Positions 1 through 9,060 of a DNA stretch of 64,000 bases are shown piece after piece. Numbering within the stretch: the stretch's first letter is position 1; each line of letters opens with the position of its first letter. A program made the translations under genes and the position numbers. Source of the stretch: VAZQ01 sp045811525 (lineage in GTDB: Bacteria; Pseudomonadota; Alphaproteobacteria; Rhizobiales; Xanthobacteraceae); NCBI GenBank assembly GCA_045811525.1, contig JBJMTV010000030.1, positions 1 through 64,000 on the forward strand, given 5' to 3'. The notes beneath the pieces are model-generated. The model searched no databases. It was not told the origin of the DNA and worked only from the letters and a program-made list of their open reading frames with translations.

Positions 1-694
1 GGTCACAGCGAACCAAAGCAGCTGGCGGCGTCCGTGACCCATGATGATAAGTGCAAATAGACGCTCGAATGTCACAGTATGGACCACGCAGAGATCGATC
101 GCGGCGATGGCGTCTGCATGGTTGCGCAGGAACGTTCGCCAGCTCTGAGATGGCAGCCCGCGATGGCGGATCATGTATTTGGACACCGTAGACTCGGCGA
201 CTTCGAAGCCAAGCTTGAGCAATTCACCGTGGATGCGGGGGGCGCCCCAGAGCCGGTTCTTCCGGCTCATCTGTCGAATGAGTTGGCGAAGTTCGTCACT
301 GATCTTGGGACGTCCCCACCCGATCGCGGGACTTCCACCGCCAGTAGGCGCGAAACCCTGCTCGATGCCAGCGCAGGATCGTGTCGGGTCGAACCACTCG
401 TGACAGGCCGAGCAAGTCTGGCCACAGCCGCGTCATCCACACCAAGAGAGCTCGATCTGTTCCGCGTAGCCGGAAGCGCCGCGCTCGACGCAACGCGATA
501 TTGAGCTGATGGCGCAGATACAGGTTCTCGATCTCAAGCCGGCGCTGCGACTTTAAGGGGCCCACCACCAAAGAAAAGACCAAATGAAGCAGAGCAAGCA
601 TCGTGCGCAGGATGCGCCGATTCCATCCCATGTTGCCAAGGCCTGCGCGGATAGAATTTTCGGGAGGGACACCCTGGCCCTTAAGGGTTGGCAA
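1..694 (-). pseudogene. Integrase-type transposase, frameshifted and cut by the window edge
   Basis: Fragment of a DDE (rve-type) transposase. The N-terminal part reads on the minus strand from an ATG at 694 or, more likely, 601 (MLALLHLV) and contains the family-typical IENLYLRHQLN and ILRWHRAGFRAYWRWKS segments. The frame then ends near 296. One frame over it resumes with LWGAPRIHGELLKLGFEV, SWRTFLRNH and AAIDLCVV (first catalytic Asp region) and runs off the window at base 1. Removing one base from the C run at 314-317 restores a continuous reading frame, so this is a single-base frameshift (mutation or base-call error). It is related to, but distinct from, the copy at 2096-3111. The second Asp and the Glu of the DDE triad lie outside the window. 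Confidence 0.85.
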
Positions 695-823
695 GCGTTT
701 CCATCCAGTTTACCGCGCGCTCGATGTGGAGACGTGGGGCAGTGTACTGAGCTCCGGTTAGGACTAAGCTGCGGTCCGGGCGGACCGACGCCCCCAAACA
801 GAAGCAATATGGAGGTGGAGCTC

Positions 824-1801
824 ATGGGTGACATTTCGTTGTCGCGCCGCCGGCTGCTCGCTGGCGCATCCGCATTGGCTGCTGCCGCAAGCAGCGGCAG
901 AGCATCATCCGCGCACGCGAAGGCACCAATGCTCAACACGCAGGCGCCGGCATTCTACCGATTCAGGATTGGAGCCATTGAAGCCACCGTCGTGTCGGAC
1001 GGGCCGCTGCCAATCGGTCCGGCGACACGCGCGTTCCGCGGGCCGACGGAGGCCGAACTCGGCAATATGTTTGGCGATCATTTTATGCCGACCGACAACG
1101 TTGTGCTTGAGCAGAATGCCCTGGTGCTCAACACGGGCGATCGGCTGGTTCTGTTCGATACTGGTATGAGCTCGGTCAAACGCCCTAACACGCAGACCGG
1201 CCGGCTCTTGGCGAACATGAAGCAAGCGGGCATCGATCCGAAGGATATCGATGCCGTGGTATTGACGCATCCACACATCGACCATTCCGGCGGAATGGTG
1301 GCGGAGGATGGGGCGCGCAATTTCCCGAACGCGCAGGTCTATATGACGGAGCTCGATTACGACTTCTGGATGGACGATAGGCGTCTAGGAACGCCCGCTG
1401 AAGGCTCCGCCTTGACCGCGCGCAAGAACCTGCCAGCGTACCGCGACCGCATCATCTTCATCAAGGATGGTCAGGAAATCCTGCCCGGAGTGCAGGCCAT
1501 GCTCACGCCAGGCCACACCGTCGGGCATACGGTCTACATGATCAGCTCGGACGGGAAGACGATTTGCAATATCGGTGATGTCGCGCACCATGTGATCTTA
1601 TTCGAGCATCCGCAAGTCGAGGTTGCTTTTGATACAGACTCCAAGCAAGGAGCGCTCTCGAGGGTCAAGCTGTTCCAGATTTTAGCGGCGCAACGCATTC
1701 CACTGGTTGTCTTCCACATGCCGTGGCCCGGAGTCGGCCAGCTCGCCACGCACGGAGACGGCTTCCGCTTCGTTCCCTCGCCGATGCAGCTCGTCCTGTA
1801 A
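824..1801 (+). CDS. Tat-exported metallo-beta-lactamase-fold hydrolase
   Basis: A 325-residue MBL-fold protein. The N-terminus has a twin-arginine signal (S-R-R-R-L-L at residues 7-12) followed by an Ala-rich stretch, so export to the periplasm in folded form is likely. The metal motif HxHxDH is present as H149-P-H151-I-D-H154, and a downstream TPGHT motif supplies another metal ligand. The open frame extends upstream to 584, but the ATG at 824 is preferred because GGAGG at 811-815 is well spaced and the Tat motif directly follows. The family includes lactonases and other ester hydrolases; the substrate cannot be told from sequence. The gene is monocistronic and lies between two transposase relics, which suggests an acquired segment. 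Confidence 0.85.
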   Translation: MGDISLSRRRLLAGASALAAAASSGRASSAHAKAPMLNTQAPAFYRFRIGAIEATVVSDGPLPIGPATRAFRGPTEAELGNMFGDHFMPTDNVVLEQNALVLNTGDRLVLFDTGMSSVKRPNTQTGRLLANMKQAGIDPKDIDAVVLTHPHIDHSGGMVAEDGARNFPNAQVYMTELDYDFWMDDRRLGTPAEGSALTARKNLPAYRDRIIFIKDGQEILPGVQAMLTPGHTVGHTVYMISSDGKTICNIGDVAHHVILFEHPQVEVAFDTDSKQGALSRVKLFQILAAQRIPLVVFHMPWPGVGQLATHGDGFRFVPSPMQLVL

Positions 1802-2037
1802 TAATGCTTCAGGCCGACACACCTGCGCCGGTCGAGTAACGGCAGGGACGCGCGTTTCACCGCGCGCCCCCCGCCCAGATCCGTTCGTACCCGAACATAC
1901 CCTGCCTTTCCCCAGGTCGGGCAGCAAGACCGATTGGCGCAGGCCATACTGCGCTGCGAATGACCAGATATCGTTGCCGCCTCACTGATCAGCAGGGATC
2001 GTCCGCACCCAGGCTATGACTGCGTTCAAGTCCTGTC

Positions 2038-3122
2038 CCTGTCGTAAATCTCATCCGTTGGCGCGGGATGGCGAATCGGGCGATGCTCGCGGCGTATGTT
2101 AGACCGCTGCAGATTGATTTGGTCTCTGCTGATCGGCCTGTTCCGATCAAGAGTGGCACTTGAGGCCGAAAACCTGGTGTTGCGCCAACAGATGATCGTG
2201 CTAAGGCGGACGGCGCCGAAAAGACCCACCTTCGACGCCCTGGACAGGTTGATATTAGTGGGCCTCTACCGACTGTTTCCGCCTGTTCGGTCTGCGCTGA
2301 CGATCGTCAGGCCAGAGACCGTCCTTCAATGGCATCGGGCGGGATTTCGAGCCTACTGGCGCCGGAAATCGAAGCCGCGCCGGGGACGACCAAAGATCCC
2401 GCTCGAGATCAGGCAGTTGGTCCGCGAGATGAGCCTCGCCAATCCACTGTGGGGAGCGCCGCGGATTCATGGCGAACTGCTAAAGCTCGGCATCGATATT
2501 GGGTAGACGAGCGTGGCCAAGTACATGGCACGGAGGAGACGCCACCTTCGCAGGGCTGGAGGACGTTTCTCCGCAATCACGTGGACGGCGTCGACGCAAT
2601 GGACCTGTTCGTGGTGCCGACAATCTCGTTCCGGCTTCTGTATGGACTGCTCATTCTGCGGCACGATCGGCGTCGGATTCTGTGGCTGGGTGTCACAATG
2701 CATCCCACCGCGGAATGGATCGCCCAGCAACTGGTGGAGGCCTGCGGATGGGACAGGGCTCCACGCCATCTCATCCGTGACCGCGATCGGTCGTATGGGG
2801 AGGTGTTGCTTCGGCGTGTTCGTGCCATGGGGATTCGCGATCGACCGACCTCGCCGCGCTCGCCGTGGCAAAACGGATACGCGGAACGGCTGATCGGTTC
2901 GATCCGACGGGAGTGCGTCGATCATGTCGTGGTGCTTGGCGAACGCCACCTCCGACACCTGCTGCAGTTATACCTGCGGTACTACAATAAAACGCGCACG
3001 CACCTGTCCCTGGACAAGGATGCGCCGATCCCGCGCGCTGTCGAGGCCAACGGTTGCATCGTCAGCCGCCCCGTGTTGGGCGGATTGCATCATCAATACA
3101 TGCGGATCTAATTTGCGACAGG
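2038..3122 (+). mobile_element. Insertion sequence with imperfect terminal inverted repeats
   Basis: The broken transposase at 2096-3111 is bracketed by matching ends: CCTGTCGTAAAT at 2038-2049 and, inverted, CCTGTCGCAAAT at 3111-3122 (one mismatch in 12). No convincing target-site duplication is visible in the flanks. The same left end followed by the same leader occurs again at 11027, which supports 2038 as the true element boundary. The length is about 1085 bp with a single gene. Confidence 0.75.
2096..3111 (+). pseudogene. Integrase-type (DDE) transposase with an amber codon and a frameshift
   Basis: Reads as one transposase of about 338 codons only after two repairs. The first is a TAG at 2504-2506 (GID-I-G-stop-TSVAKYMA), where the family context suggests Gln. 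The second is a missing C near 2540, after which the frame shifts to PPSQGWRTFLRNH. Catalytic DDE residues can be traced: Asp in DAMDLFVV, Asp in LIRDRDRSYG, and Glu in NGYAERLIGSIRRE. The C-terminal portion from about 2545 to 3111 is intact and ends two bases inside the right inverted repeat. With both lesions the element should not make its own transposase. Confidence 0.88.
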
Positions 3123-3523
3123 CACAACGGTAATACCACGAGGCACAGGGGATTGATGATCTGGCTGATGACAAGCGTCGTTGCTGAAAGATGCCCTTTT
3201 GCAAAATAGGTAGCTTGGATTCGGCATCTAAGAGCTTTCCGACTTGCGTGGCGCCAGGTGCGGCGACATATCGCGTTGCCTCCGCTCCCCCGCTCGCACG
3301 GGTCAAGCTGACATGCACCGCGCGCTGCGCTCCGGTCTCCTGAAGCGCTCTTGCTGACAAGAACAAGCAAGGGTGAATATGCAGACCATGTCGTGGGGCC
3401 GGCGTAAAGCCTTGTCACCGTGTACCCGTCTTGTGAGGCAAGGTGACGCGCGTCGAACGCTGCGCCGGTAAGGACACGAGCGGTGTGGACTTATCGTCCT
3501 GACACCTTTCATTTGCCCGGTTC
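3123..3523. other. Intergenic stretch, no gene recognised
   Basis: About 400 bases between the insertion sequence and the nuclease gene. Short open frames occur on the minus strand, but none shows a recognisable motif, ribosome site or codon pattern of a gene. No strong terminator-like hairpin was seen. Confidence 0.5.
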
Positions 3524-4090
3524 ATGCTTCAACCCGCCCGGCATGAACCACTTGCACGGCAACGCTCGCACTACGCAACGCTCGTCGTTGCATTGGCTTC
3601 CACAGCCTGTCTTGGCAGCGACCTTACCGGGCCAGTCCGCGTGATCGACGGCGACACCATCGCTGTTGGCTCCCGGCACGTGCGGCTGCAGGGCATTGAT
3701 GCTCCCGAGACCGATCAAATCTGTCTTGATGCCCAAGGCCAGCGGTGGACCTGTGGGATCGCGGCGCGGGATCAGCTTTCCGCCCACATCGCGGGTCGGG
3801 GCGTTAGCTGCGCAGCGCGCGGCGAGGATCGCTACGGGCGAACGTTGGCGACCTGTTCAGCGAGCGGCGACAACCTGAACGGCTGGATGGTCCGTGAGGG
3901 TTGGGCGCTCGCCTATGTGCAGTACTCGCGCGAGTACATTGCCAACGAAGCTGCCGCACGGGAACAGCGCAGGGGAATGTGGGGTGGTGAGCAGCGCCCA
4001 GCCAATGTCCGCATCCGGCAAAAGCGGGCCATCCGTCCGTTGGGCTCGGGTTTTGTGACAGACCCGACATCGGTAATAGCTTCAGGGTGA
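3524..4090 (+). CDS. Secreted thermonuclease-like (SNase-fold) protein
   Basis: A 188-residue protein with the staphylococcal nuclease homologue fold. Diagnostic segments are VRVIDGDTI (about 46-54), VRLQGIDAPETDQ (about 61-73), a central ARGEDRYGRTLA and a C-terminal EYIANEAAAREQRRGMWGG. The Arg and Glu positions of SNc active sites can be assigned to LQGIDAPE and EDRYGR. The N-terminus (about 20-35) is hydrophobic and suggests a signal peptide, although the charged leader before it is long and the true start may be later. Related alphaproteobacterial proteins are small periplasmic or secreted nucleases. The gene stands alone and its stop is 4 bases from the end of the convergent gene at 4095. 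Confidence 0.85.
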   Translation: MLQPARHEPLARQRSHYATLVVALASTACLGSDLTGPVRVIDGDTIAVGSRHVRLQGIDAPETDQICLDAQGQRWTCGIAARDQLSAHIAGRGVSCAARGEDRYGRTLATCSASGDNLNGWMVREGWALAYVQYSREYIANEAAAREQRRGMWGGEQRPANVRIRQKRAIRPLGSGFVTDPTSVIASG

Positions 4091-4094
4091 GCGG

Positions 4095-5075
4095 CTACTC
4101 GATGACGCGGTCGGCTAACGCAGCGAGATTGTTGGGCACGCTGAGATTCATCGCTTTTGCGGTCTTCATGTTGATGACAAAGAGATAGCGCGTCGGCTGT
4201 TCTACGGGCAGGGCGGCGGGCTTCACTCCCTTGAAAATACGGTCGACCAGCGCGGCCGCTCGACTAAATGATTCATCCTCGTCTGCGCCATAGGACATCA
4301 GCCCGCCGTCTTGGACGATGTTATCGGCCTCATAGATCGCTGGTATCTGGTGGGTTGCAGCGTATTGGATCACCCGCTTTCGATTGAGCAACGTAAGAGA
4401 ATCCGAGACCATTAGAATCGCCTCGGGATTCTCGCGGTTCATCGCGGTGAAGGCATCATCGAAATCGTCAGGCTCGCGAACTCCGAGCGCCTGGACTTGC
4501 ACCCCAATGCCGCGCGCCGCGTTGGCGGAAGCCTCGTAACGCTGCGACATGCCGAGGTCTTCCTTGTTCCACAGCATCGCCACCCTCTGGAGGTTCGGTA
4601 GCAGGGCTTTCAGCAACGAAAGCCGCTTCGTCGACAGCATCGCAGCATCATCCGCAATGCCAGTGACGGTACCCCCGGGATTCGCTAGGCTGTTGACAAG
4701 GCCGGTGGTGACCGGGTCGCCCGAGCCGGATGCGATCACGGTGGGAACGCCGGAGGCTTTGGCAGCCGCAGCGGCCGGATAACTGACGGTGACCACCGCA
4801 TCCACCTTGGCCGCGACTAGCTCAAGCATCATCTGAGGGACGAGGGCAACTTTGCCCTTGGCGCCACGGGGTTCGTAAGCGAGATTCTGCCCAATCTTGT
4901 AGCCGAGCTTTCCAAGGTTCTCTATTAGGATGGCGCCTCGGCCTTCAGTCGGCAGCATGGGCGGCCCAGGGAGCAGGGTGCCGAGGCGATAGACTCTGCC
5001 GGATTGACCATGCGCTAGGCCGGACACTGCGAAGGGGGCGCTCCCGACAAAAGCAATGAAATCACGTCGCCGCAT
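4095..5075 (-). CDS. ABC_sub_bind family periplasmic binding protein, Tat-exported
   Basis: A 326-residue substrate-binding protein of the ABC_sub_bind (PF04392-type) family, abundant in Bradyrhizobium. The N-terminus MRRRDFIAFVGSAP has the twin-arginine pattern followed by a hydrophobic core and a cleavage-like LAHGQ, so periplasmic location is expected. Conserved features include YRLGTLLPG at the mature N-terminus, the VDAVVTVSYPAAAAAK lobe and a C-terminal ADRVIE. No permease or ATPase gene is adjacent, so the partner transporter is unknown; such orphan receptors are common in this group. The ligand is not predictable. Confidence 0.88.
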   Translation of the reverse strand: MRRRDFIAFVGSAPFAVSGLAHGQSGRVYRLGTLLPGPPMLPTEGRGAILIENLGKLGYKIGQNLAYEPRGAKGKVALVPQMMLELVAAKVDAVVTVSYPAAAAAKASGVPTVIASGSGDPVTTGLVNSLANPGGTVTGIADDAAMLSTKRLSLLKALLPNLQRVAMLWNKEDLGMSQRYEASANAARGIGVQVQALGVREPDDFDDAFTAMNRENPEAILMVSDSLTLLNRKRVIQYAATHQIPAIYEADNIVQDGGLMSYGADEDESFSRAAALVDRIFKGVKPAALPVEQPTRYLFVINMKTAKAMNLSVPNNLAALADRVIE

Positions 5076-5217
5076 AACTTGCTCCTACAGGTAACAGAGC
5101 GACCTTAGCAGGGTGCGAGCGGCGTGTCGGGCTGATTTTGGTCGCGAATGGCACCTCTCACACACACATAACCGTGAGGGATGGATGTGCGCAGCCCGCA
5201 TAAGCAGACATGCACTC

Positions 5218-5516
5218 CTAACGAGGTGTGGGCTCCGAGAGTTCTCCGACTTTCACGTTGTCGCGTGGGCCGGAAGGATTGGGCGGATCGTTCTTCAACT
5301 GCGGCGCGCCCAGCGCGTCCACTAGCCAATGACCAGCTTCATGCCGAGACGCAACCAGAGCGCCGATACAAATGATGGGTGATAGATGTGCTTGGGAAAG
5401 TCATCGCCTAGCTCAGCGCGGATGTCAGGATCGCTCTTCCCGACATGGCCATTTGCAGCGGCGAAGCCTTTCAGATCCGGCACCGTTTCAATATCCCAGA
5501 CGATGACGTTGCTCAT
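5218..5516 (-). pseudogene. N-terminal remnant of a PolB-like 3'-5' exonuclease
   Basis: From an ATG at 5516 the frame reads MSNVIVWDIETVPDLKGFA, which contains the DxE exonuclease I motif (D8, E10) of the predicted PolB-like 3'-5' exonuclease family. After FPKHIYH the frame is lost, but one frame over the next residues are IICIGALVASRHEAGHW and LVDALGAP, the expected continuation of the same family. A single missing base near 5372-5376 explains the shift. The homology then fades and stops at 5218, so only about 100 of roughly 250 codons remain. It is a decayed, truncated gene. Confidence 0.7.
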
Positions 5517-5576
5517 GTGGACCACTCAACACTCGAATAGGGAAGGCGTTTATAGCCCCAATTCGCTGATGCGGGG

Positions 5577-6590
5577 TCAGGCGTTCCTATGTCGCCGTAG
5601 GCCATAGAGCCGGACATATGCGGGATCGGTCGTCACCGCAGGATTTGCCACCACGCATTGGTGAAGGAGTGTTGCGAGGTCGTTCGGGATGGGAAAAACT
5701 GCCGGATCAATGAGCGCGTTTGTCAGTTTCACGAAGGCCAGCGGATGTCGAATAACAAGCTCGTGGTGCTTGTCCTCCAGCCTGAGTGAACTCGCAATCT
5801 GATAGAGCTCATACGGCACGATCAAATCGAGGATCGCTTCGACGGCCTCGGGAAACGCCCCTTCAGACTCCTGAGCCATTAGCACCAGGTTGCGCGTGGT
5901 GTTCTTGCAACGGAGACGGGTATCCAGCGGCCAATATCCCGAAAGAGCGGCCCCACAACTTCGCGCCAGCGGGTAGCCTTGTCGGCAGGTTCGTCTTCCG
6001 CATTCGCCATGAAACCCCACAAGTTCCTCGCGGCGTTTCGCCTCGCGGACGGCGGACCGACAGTTAAGGCACGTCGGATCTCGGTGGACGTGAGGTTATA
6101 TTCAGGGGCTTCTCCGCGCTGGTGCCAGATGCCGACCCTAAGTAGTTTCGATACCAAGTCGTCAAACTCATTGTCGGAAAGCTGGTTGCGCTCAAAGGCC
6201 ACCAAAGTGGCGGGCTTGAGCGCGTTGAATAGGCGCGCCGAGCCCATCGCGCAGTGTGCGTACGAGCGCCATAAAGCCAGTCCTTCGGGGTGATCCCATG
6301 AAAGGCGCGGCCAAAAGTGCTCCTTGGTCCACGCGGGGTCGATCGCATCAAGATAGGCCAGAGCGCGGGCAAGATGCATGCGCGCCAGTAGCCCTGGTCG
6401 TCCTCGCGCGGCCGCCAAGCGGTCAAAGCGAGGTTTGAGATCAGCACTTAAGCGGCTGTCGGGTTGCGGCTTCGGAGCGCTCAGCGCATTCAGCAATGTC
6501 CAAGCGAGGACGCTTCCAGGTCTATTGAGGGATTCGCTCGAGAGATCATCGTCATCTTCTGCGTCGGCAACATGGCCGTCAGCGCCGTAG
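5577..6590 (-). pseudogene. C-terminal remnant of a large helical protein, possibly SIR2-associated (DUF4020-like)
   Basis: Two minus-strand frames join into one protein end. The frame closing at 5879 reads VVGPLFRDIGRWIP, and inserting one T near 5935 gives LFRDIWPLDTRLRCKNTTRN and then a continuous frame to 5577 (LVLMAQESEGAFPEAVEA, ILDLIVPYELYQIAS, YVRLYGLRRHRNA). The upstream limit is about 6590, where the DnaJ-type relic begins; no start codon or N-terminal domain is left. From memory, the segment resembles the C-terminal part of large SIR2-type putative defence proteins, but I could not test this. Codon usage and frame coherence show that it was once coding. Confidence 0.55.
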
Positions 6591-6616
6591 GTCAGACCGG
6601 CGCGATAGGAGAGCGC

Positions 6617-7524
6617 GTGCCCACCAATCCGTATCAGAGTTTGGGGGTGAGCAAGGATGCTTCGCAGGAGACGATGCAGAAAGCCTATCGGCAATTGGCA
6701 AAGAAATTCCACCCCGATCTCAATCCTGGGAACAAACAAGCCGAGGAGCGGTTCAAAGAAATTTCGGCCGCTTACGATCTTCTCGGCGATCCCCAGAAAA
6801 GGGCTCGATTCGATCGCGGTGAAATCGATGCATCCGGTGCCGAGCGGCCGCGGCAGCGATACTATCGCGATTTCGCGAATGCTGGCGCCGGAAATTCCTA
6901 TTCAAGCACCGCGGGTTTTGCGATTTTTTGGATACAGAAGACCTTTTCTCGAAAATGTTTCGCGGAGGAGGAACAGCCAACGTCCGCATGCGCGGGGAGG
7001 ATGTACATTATCGCCTGGAAATCGCTTTCCTCGATGCGATTAATGGAAGCAAGCAACAGCTCACGCTGCCGGATGGCGCTGTCCTCGACGTGACAATTCC
7101 GCCCGGCACGCGCGACGAGCAAATTCTTCGATTGCGGGGCAAGGGCTGGCCAGGCATCGGGGGTGGTCCGTCAGGTGATGCGTTGATCGAAATCCATGTG
7201 CGGCCCCATCCCCTCTTCACCCGCAACGGCGACGACATTCACGTAGAGTGGCCGATTGCTCTGCGTGATGCCGTGCTCGGGGCAAAGCTCAATGTGCCGA
7301 CCCCCTCGGGTGGGGTCACCATGAAGGTACCAAAATGGTCGAATACCGGCACGCGGCTGCGCCTGAAGGGGCGCGGTGTTCCGCGGCCGGACGGAAATCG
7401 TGGGGATGAATACGTTACACTGAAAATCATGCTTCCAGAGAACCCCGACCCCGAGGTGGAGAGATTCATGGCGCATTGGCGGCCGGTAGCGACCGAGCGA
7501 GAACGCGAGGCAAGGCGGGCGTAA
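6617..7524 (+). pseudogene. DnaJ/CbpA-type co-chaperone, single frameshift
   Basis: The start is a GTG at 6617 preceded by AGGAG at 6607-6611. An N-terminal J domain follows (NPYQSLGVSKDAS, then the HPD motif in KKFHPDLNPG, then AAYDLLGDPQKRARFD) and a Gly/Ser-rich linker. Near 6920 the frame is lost; one missing base explains it, because one frame over the text continues DFLDTEDLFSKMFRGGG. The second frame encodes the two C-terminal beta domains (VHYRLEIAFLDAINGSKQQL, IPPGTRDEQILRLRGKG, LRLKGRGVPRPDG) to the stop at 7524. No zinc finger is present, so this is the CbpA/class B type. Unless the lesion is a base-call error, the gene gives a J domain without its substrate-binding part. Confidence 0.85.
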
Positions 7525-8240
7525 GCTGAGCGTTTCCCTAATCAGATGGGGCGCTCGATGCAAGATTCACGTTGGTAAGTCCCACCGCGGAAAAGCGTAT
7601 GACGCACTTGGCCTATACTGATTTGCGTGCGTTCCGTCTCCGCTGTCTCCGGCGCGCACCGGAGACAGATACGCAGGTGCGAGGCTGTTCAACTGAACGG
7701 TGTTTGTCATCGGCTGCAGGAGAGAATGCAGCAGCTTAGGGGGTAGTGGGATGCAGCCTATATTGGGTGCGTGCAGGTGTGTGGCCGCTCACAGCGCGCG
7801 CAGCGACGAACGATGCCGTGATCGGCGATTCGCAGCGACGATCAGATGTCTTCATGTATGTGTTCGATCTTATCGAATTTCACCAGCGCAGCCCTATTCC
7901 GTCGTTTCGTGTAACGCTCTATCCTTTCGGCCCTAAGCGTTGCACCGTTACGCATAATCGTTCGCGTGTTGCGTGTAACCGGGCCCCACCCATGGACAGA
8001 AAACCTGATGAGAAGTGACGCGCTCCCTAGGAACGAATTATTTGCGCTGCAGGGCCTCGATGATATTCGGGTCTATCTTCCGACCATCGCTCCGGTCAAA
8101 AGCGCCCCACCTCGTAAAAAGCTCCCGTTCCCACTGACGGAGCGGGCCGTTATGCGGGTGTGGAACTGAATGTTCTTCACGCGCACAGCGGGGGTGGCCG
8201 CATGTCTCAGAAGTGTCCGAGCACCTTTTGCAACGCTACC
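7525..8240. other. Long intergenic stretch with one strong hairpin and a possible ligase scrap
   Basis: About 715 bases without a supported gene. A perfect 10-bp hairpin lies at 7643-7668. A short plus-strand frame near 7840-7885 reads RRSDVFMYVFDLIEF, which recalls the YAFDLIEL segment of ATP-dependent DNA ligases, but only about 15 residues match, so I do not call a gene. The remaining open frames look like chance. Confidence 0.45.
7643..7668. repeat. Perfect 10-bp inverted repeat with a 6-base loop
   Basis: CTGTCTCCGG (7643-7652) and CCGGAGACAG (7659-7668) pair perfectly around the loop CGCGCA. It follows the DnaJ relic by about 120 bases. No T-run follows on either side, so it is not a classical intrinsic terminator; it could be an RNA processing hairpin, a protein site or an element end. 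Confidence 0.6.
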
Positions 8241-9050
8241 CTATTGGGGTGCCCATCGGCTTTGGTGGAAGACGTAGGACACGCGACGGTTTTCGTAAAA
8301 TCCTTGTCCCGCTCTCCACTCCATAAAACGGACCGAAATCCGCTCCTTTGCAAGGTGGATCAGATTGTAAGTGTTGCCTTGGCCACCCCTGAGTCGCGTT
8401 GAAATCGCCGTGCCCGCATGCAGCACGATGACCGATCCACCACCCGCAGTGCCTGCAAGACCCCCGCTTAAGGCGCGGTGGTGGTGCCCGGAAAGTAGTA
8501 GGTGAACTCCTACCTTCGCGATCGCTTCGAGGGCGAGGCGCGAGCGTCCGGCAAGCTCAAGCGGAGCTTCGCCGCTTGGTATTCCCAGCGGATGGTGGGT
8601 CACGAGCGCTTTGACTGTTTTCTCGGGAACGTCACGGAACACGCGCCCGATTTGCGCGATCTGCTCGATCGAAACACGGCCGTTCTTGCGGGTAAAGCTT
8701 CTGGTGGTATTAAGCCCCAGAACGGCAATCTCGTCATCGTGAAAGAGATTGGCTGGATGCGCGGCCGGCAAAACATAATGATCGTATTTTGCCAACGGAG
8801 TCATAAACCGGGCGAACACATTATAAAGTGGCACATCGTGATTGCCGGGAACCACCAGTTTTGGTTGCGAAATGCGATCGAGAAATCTCCGCGCCGCGGC
8901 AAATTCGGCATGTCGTGCGCGTTGCGTGAGATCGCCGCTAACTACGACCAAATCGGGACAATTATCATTCACGCTGCTTAGGAGGTCCTCCATCACAGTG
9001 AGATCATGCCGCCCAAAATGAAGATCTGACATTTGAGCAATCGTGCGCAT
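8241..9050 (-). CDS. Calcineurin-like metallophosphoesterase (CpdA-type)
   Basis: A 269-residue cyclic-nucleotide-phosphodiesterase-like metallophosphoesterase. The metal-binding blocks are in order: DLHFGRHD (D-x-H, residues about 8-10), VVSGDLTQRA (GD), VVPGNHDVPLYN (GNHD), VTHHPLG and LLLSGHHHRA (GHxH). The ATG at 9050 is preferred over that at 9086, because the first phosphoesterase strand MRTIAQMSDLHFG begins there and it lies 11 bases after the stop of the kinase gene upstream. It likely forms a two-gene operon with the lipid kinase (9061-9987). Whether it cleaves cAMP or a phospholipid-derived substrate is not resolved; the neighbour hints at lipid phosphate turnover. Confidence 0.9.
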   Translation of the reverse strand: MRTIAQMSDLHFGRHDLTVMEDLLSSVNDNCPDLVVVSGDLTQRARHAEFAAARRFLDRISQPKLVVPGNHDVPLYNVFARFMTPLAKYDHYVLPAAHPANLFHDDEIAVLGLNTTRSFTRKNGRVSIEQIAQIGRVFRDVPEKTVKALVTHHPLGIPSGEAPLELAGRSRLALEAIAKVGVHLLLSGHHHRALSGGLAGTAGGGSVIVLHAGTAISTRLRGGQGNTYNLIHLAKERISVRFMEWRAGQGFYENRRVSYVFHQSRWAPQ

Positions 9051-9060
9051 AGCAGAAAAC

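Noticed and set aside
5181..5222. CA-rich repeat-like run near the exonuclease relic as a CRISPR or repeat array
   Set aside because: No regular repeat-spacer pattern; only a short low-complexity run.
7840..7885. Short match RRSDVFMYVFDLIEF to an ATP-dependent DNA ligase segment
   Set aside because: Only about 15 residues, with no further ligase motifs in any frame around it.
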